This document shows, one piece after another, positions 62,412-64,000 of a stretch of 64,000 nucleotides of DNA; the stretch's first letter is position 1; every line of letters starts with the position of its first letter. The notes under the pieces are model-generated. The model saw nothing but the letters and a program-made list of their open reading frames with translations, did no database searches and was not told the DNA's origin. The DNA comes from Panacagrimonas perspica. Lineage in GTDB: Bacteria; Pseudomonadota; Gammaproteobacteria; Nevskiales; Nevskiaceae. The position numbers were made by a program, and so were the translations under genes. The DNA is taken from contig NZ_SOBT01000012.1 in the NCBI RefSeq assembly GCF_004364935.1, forward strand, positions 1 to 64,000, given 5' to 3'.

Positions 62412-63167
62412 TCAGCGCGTTGCCGGGGTGAAACCGTATCGGCGGAAGATCGCCTGCGCTGCATCGGACTTGAGGTATTCGAGAAAGGCGCCGGCCTGGC
62501 TGCCTGCGCCGCCGACGAGGGCGAAAGGATAGACGATGGGCTCGTGGCTTCTCGCCGGGAAGCGGCCGACGACTTCGACCTTGTCGCTGATCGCGGCGTC
62601 GGTGGCGTAGACGATTCCCAGCGGGCATTCGCCGCGCTCGACGAAGGCCAGCGCCGTGCGCACGTCGTCGGTGCCGACGATGCGCGGCGACATCGCGCCC
62701 CACCAGCCCAGCGCCGTCAGTGCCTGCTTGGCGTAGGTGCCGACCGGAACCACGTCGGGTTCGCCGGTGCAGAGCTTGCCCTTGTAGGCGCCCGCCAGGT
62801 CGAAGCCCTTGTCGACGGTCAGCGGGAACGCCTTGCCCTTCGGCACGATCAGCACCAGCTCGTTGCCGAGCAGCTCCACGCGCGTCGCGGCGTCGATCTT
62901 CTTGCGCTGCGCGAGATAGTCCATCCACTTGCGGTCGGCCGAGGCGAAGACGTCCGCTGGCGCGCCGTTCTCGATCTGCTTGGCCAGTGCCGAGGACGCC
63001 GCGAACACCAGGGTCGCCTTCGGATGACCGTCCTTCTGCCAGGCCGTGGCGATGTCGCCCACGGCGTTGGTCAGGCTCGCGGCGGCGTAGACCCTGACCG
63101 CGTCCTCCGCGTGCAGCGTGACGGGAAGCAGGAGAAGACAGAACAGAGCGTGACGGAGGAATCGCAT
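62412..63167 (-). CDS. modA: Molybdate-binding periplasmic protein
   Basis: About 251 residues with a signal peptide (MRFLRHALFCLLLLPVTLHA) and the ModA opening VRVYAAASLTNAVGDIA, where the Ser that binds the oxyanion is in AAASL. FAASSALAKQIENGAPADVF and the later TGEPDVVPVGTYAKQAL are also conserved. It delivers molybdate or tungstate to ModBC. A ModE-like palindrome lies about 22 bases upstream of its start. Confidence 0.95.
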   Translation of the reverse strand: MRFLRHALFCLLLLPVTLHAEDAVRVYAAASLTNAVGDIATAWQKDGHPKATLVFAASSALAKQIENGAPADVFASADRKWMDYLAQRKKIDAATRVELLGNELVLIVPKGKAFPLTVDKGFDLAGAYKGKLCTGEPDVVPVGTYAKQALTALGWWGAMSPRIVGTDDVRTALAFVERGECPLGIVYATDAAISDKVEVVGRFPARSHEPIVYPFALVGGAGSQAGAFLEYLKSDAAQAIFRRYGFTPATR

Positions 63168-63188
63168 GGGCGCGGCTTGCAGTGGATA

Positions 63189-63212
63189 CGCTATGTACCG
63201 TTATATATAGCG
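63189..63212. promoter_or_regulatory. Candidate ModE operator between modA and the porin gene
   Basis: CGCTATGT (63189-63196) and ATATAGCG (63205-63212) are reverse complements except for one base, separated by 8 bases. This agrees with the known ModE box form (two CGxTATAT-type half-sites with a 6-8 base spacer). It also overlaps an AT-rich TATATATAG that could be the -10 of either gene. It lies between the divergent modA and porin starts. Confidence 0.7.
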
Positions 63213-63246
63213 ATCATCCTGTCAAATTCGCATCGGGGAGAAGTCC

Positions 63247-64000
63247 ATGTCGTCGAGGTCAAGGCTGTTGTCGGTGGTCGTTGCCGCGTTGTGCGCTGTC
63301 CAGCCGGTCGCCTCGCGCGCCGCCGACGAACTGCTCGAGACGCTCGCGCAGAAGGGTGTGATCTCGATGGAGGACTACGAGAAGCTGAAGGCGCAGCGCA
63401 AGACCGCGCCGACGGTCATCACCGACGACGGATTCCGCATCGCGACCGGCGATGGCGGCTGGTCGGTGCAGGTCGGCGCGCTGCAGCAGCTCGACTTGGC
63501 GGCGTACAAGGACGACAAGATCGATCTTGCCGACGGCACCGAGATGCGGCGCTCGCGCCTGTCGGCGGCCGGCACGTTCCTGAAAGACTGGCAGTACCGC
63601 GTGGAATACGAATTCGCGACCAGTTCGGCCGCGCTGACCGACGCCTACGTGACCTACAACGCGTACAAGCCGGTGCTGGTCACGCTCGGCCAGTTCAAGC
63701 CGCCGTTCGGCATGGAGGCTTTGTCGCAGGACAAGAGTGCGACGTTCATGGAGCGCGCGCTGCCGTTCTACCTGGTGTCGCCGGTCGTGGTGCGCGCACC
63801 GGGCGCGATGCTCTCGTCGTCGGGCACCAACTGGAGCGCCGCGGGCGGCATCTTCGGCGAACCCATCGGCAACGCCCAGAGCGGTGACGAGGGCTACGGC
63901 GCCGCGGCGCGAATGAGCTTTGCGCCGCTCTTCACCGGCAGCCGCATCGTGCACCTGGGCCTGAGCGGCCAGTGGCGGGACCCGACCCAGGACAACAGCA
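63247..64000 (+). CDS. Phosphate-selective-type porin (OprO/OprP family), 3' end outside the window
   Basis: 251 residues are visible, running off the right edge. A signal peptide (MSSRSRLLSVVVAALCAVQP, cleavage near ASRAADE) is followed by the short coiled-coil-like LLETLAQKGVISMEDYEKLKA typical of OprO/OprP. Then come beta-strand-rich segments such as LSAAGTFLKDWQYRVEYEF and LVTLGQFKPPFGMEAL. The ATG is preceded by GGGGAGAA. It is divergent from modABC across a ModE-like palindrome, so its oxyanion might be molybdate, not phosphate. Confidence 0.9.
   Translation, partial: MSSRSRLLSVVVAALCAVQPVASRAADELLETLAQKGVISMEDYEKLKAQRKTAPTVITDDGFRIATGDGGWSVQVGALQQLDLAAYKDDKIDLADGTEMRRSRLSAAGTFLKDWQYRVEYEFATSSAALTDAYVTYNAYKPVLVTLGQFKPPFGMEALSQDKSATFMERALPFYLVSPVVVRAPGAMLSSSGTNWSAAGGIFGEPIGNAQSGDEGYGAAARMSFAPLFTGSRIVHLGLSGQWRDPTQDNS

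Overview
The window reads as a chromosomal segment of a high-GC gammaproteobacterium, most plausibly from the Xanthomonadales (Lysobacterales). The pointers are inferential: the pepA-holC pair divergent from lptF-lptG, AST-type arginine catabolism genes (astA, astD), a 1.6-kb-residue NAD-dependent glutamate dehydrogenase, rimO, opgD, and many intergenic palindromes that begin with GTAG, like the REP/SMAG-type elements known from Stenotrophomonas and relatives. No database search was possible, so the taxonomic statement is a judgement.

Region 1 (about 0.6-22.4 kb, all on the + strand) is a surface-polysaccharide locus of the Wzx/Wzy type. It holds a WecA-like initiating sugar-phosphate transferase, GDP-L-fucose genes (fcl, gmd), an oxidoreductase/acetyltransferase/aminotransferase triad resembling the 2,3-diamino-sugar enzymes WbpB/WbpD/WbpE, a flippase (Wzx), an asparagine synthase, three glycosyltransferases, a polymerase/ligase-like protein (Wzy), an O-acetyltransferase, an FkbM-like protein, a second sugar-nucleotide reductase, an alkaline-phosphatase-superfamily-like protein with degenerate motifs, a very long multi-SLBB export protein and a Wzz-type chain-length protein. 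Most genes overlap or nearly touch. The part around 10.1-14.4 kb is visibly more AT-rich.

Region 2 (22.6-37.4 kb) is ordinary chromosome: an FAD-linked oxidase with an AEC permease, a RidA-fold lipoprotein, holC and pepA on the - strand facing lptF and lptG on the + strand, an RDD protein, an astA-astD operon followed upstream by an M20 peptidase, and a three-gene polar amino-acid ABC transporter that probably feeds arginine catabolism.

Region 3 (37.5-50.2 kb) starts with tRNA-Arg(CCU) and a 1403-residue lipoprotein made of tandem bacterial Ig-like domains, then PBP4 (dacB), a CBS protein, Hsp15, a CoA-binding protein, opgD, a thioesterase, an orphan M91-type zinc metallopeptidase that resembles secreted effectors, a small styrene-oxide-isomerase-like membrane protein and an NnrU protein.

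Region 4 (50.2-64 kb) has an enoyl-CoA hydratase, rimO, a CWNC thioredoxin-fold protein, the giant glutamate dehydrogenase, a methyltransferase joined to modE, a YebE-like protein, OsmC, and modABC diverging from an OprO/OprP-type porin over a palindrome that looks like a ModE operator. Ten GTAG-headed palindromic repeats lie between 25.7 and 59.9 kb; none lies in the polysaccharide locus.
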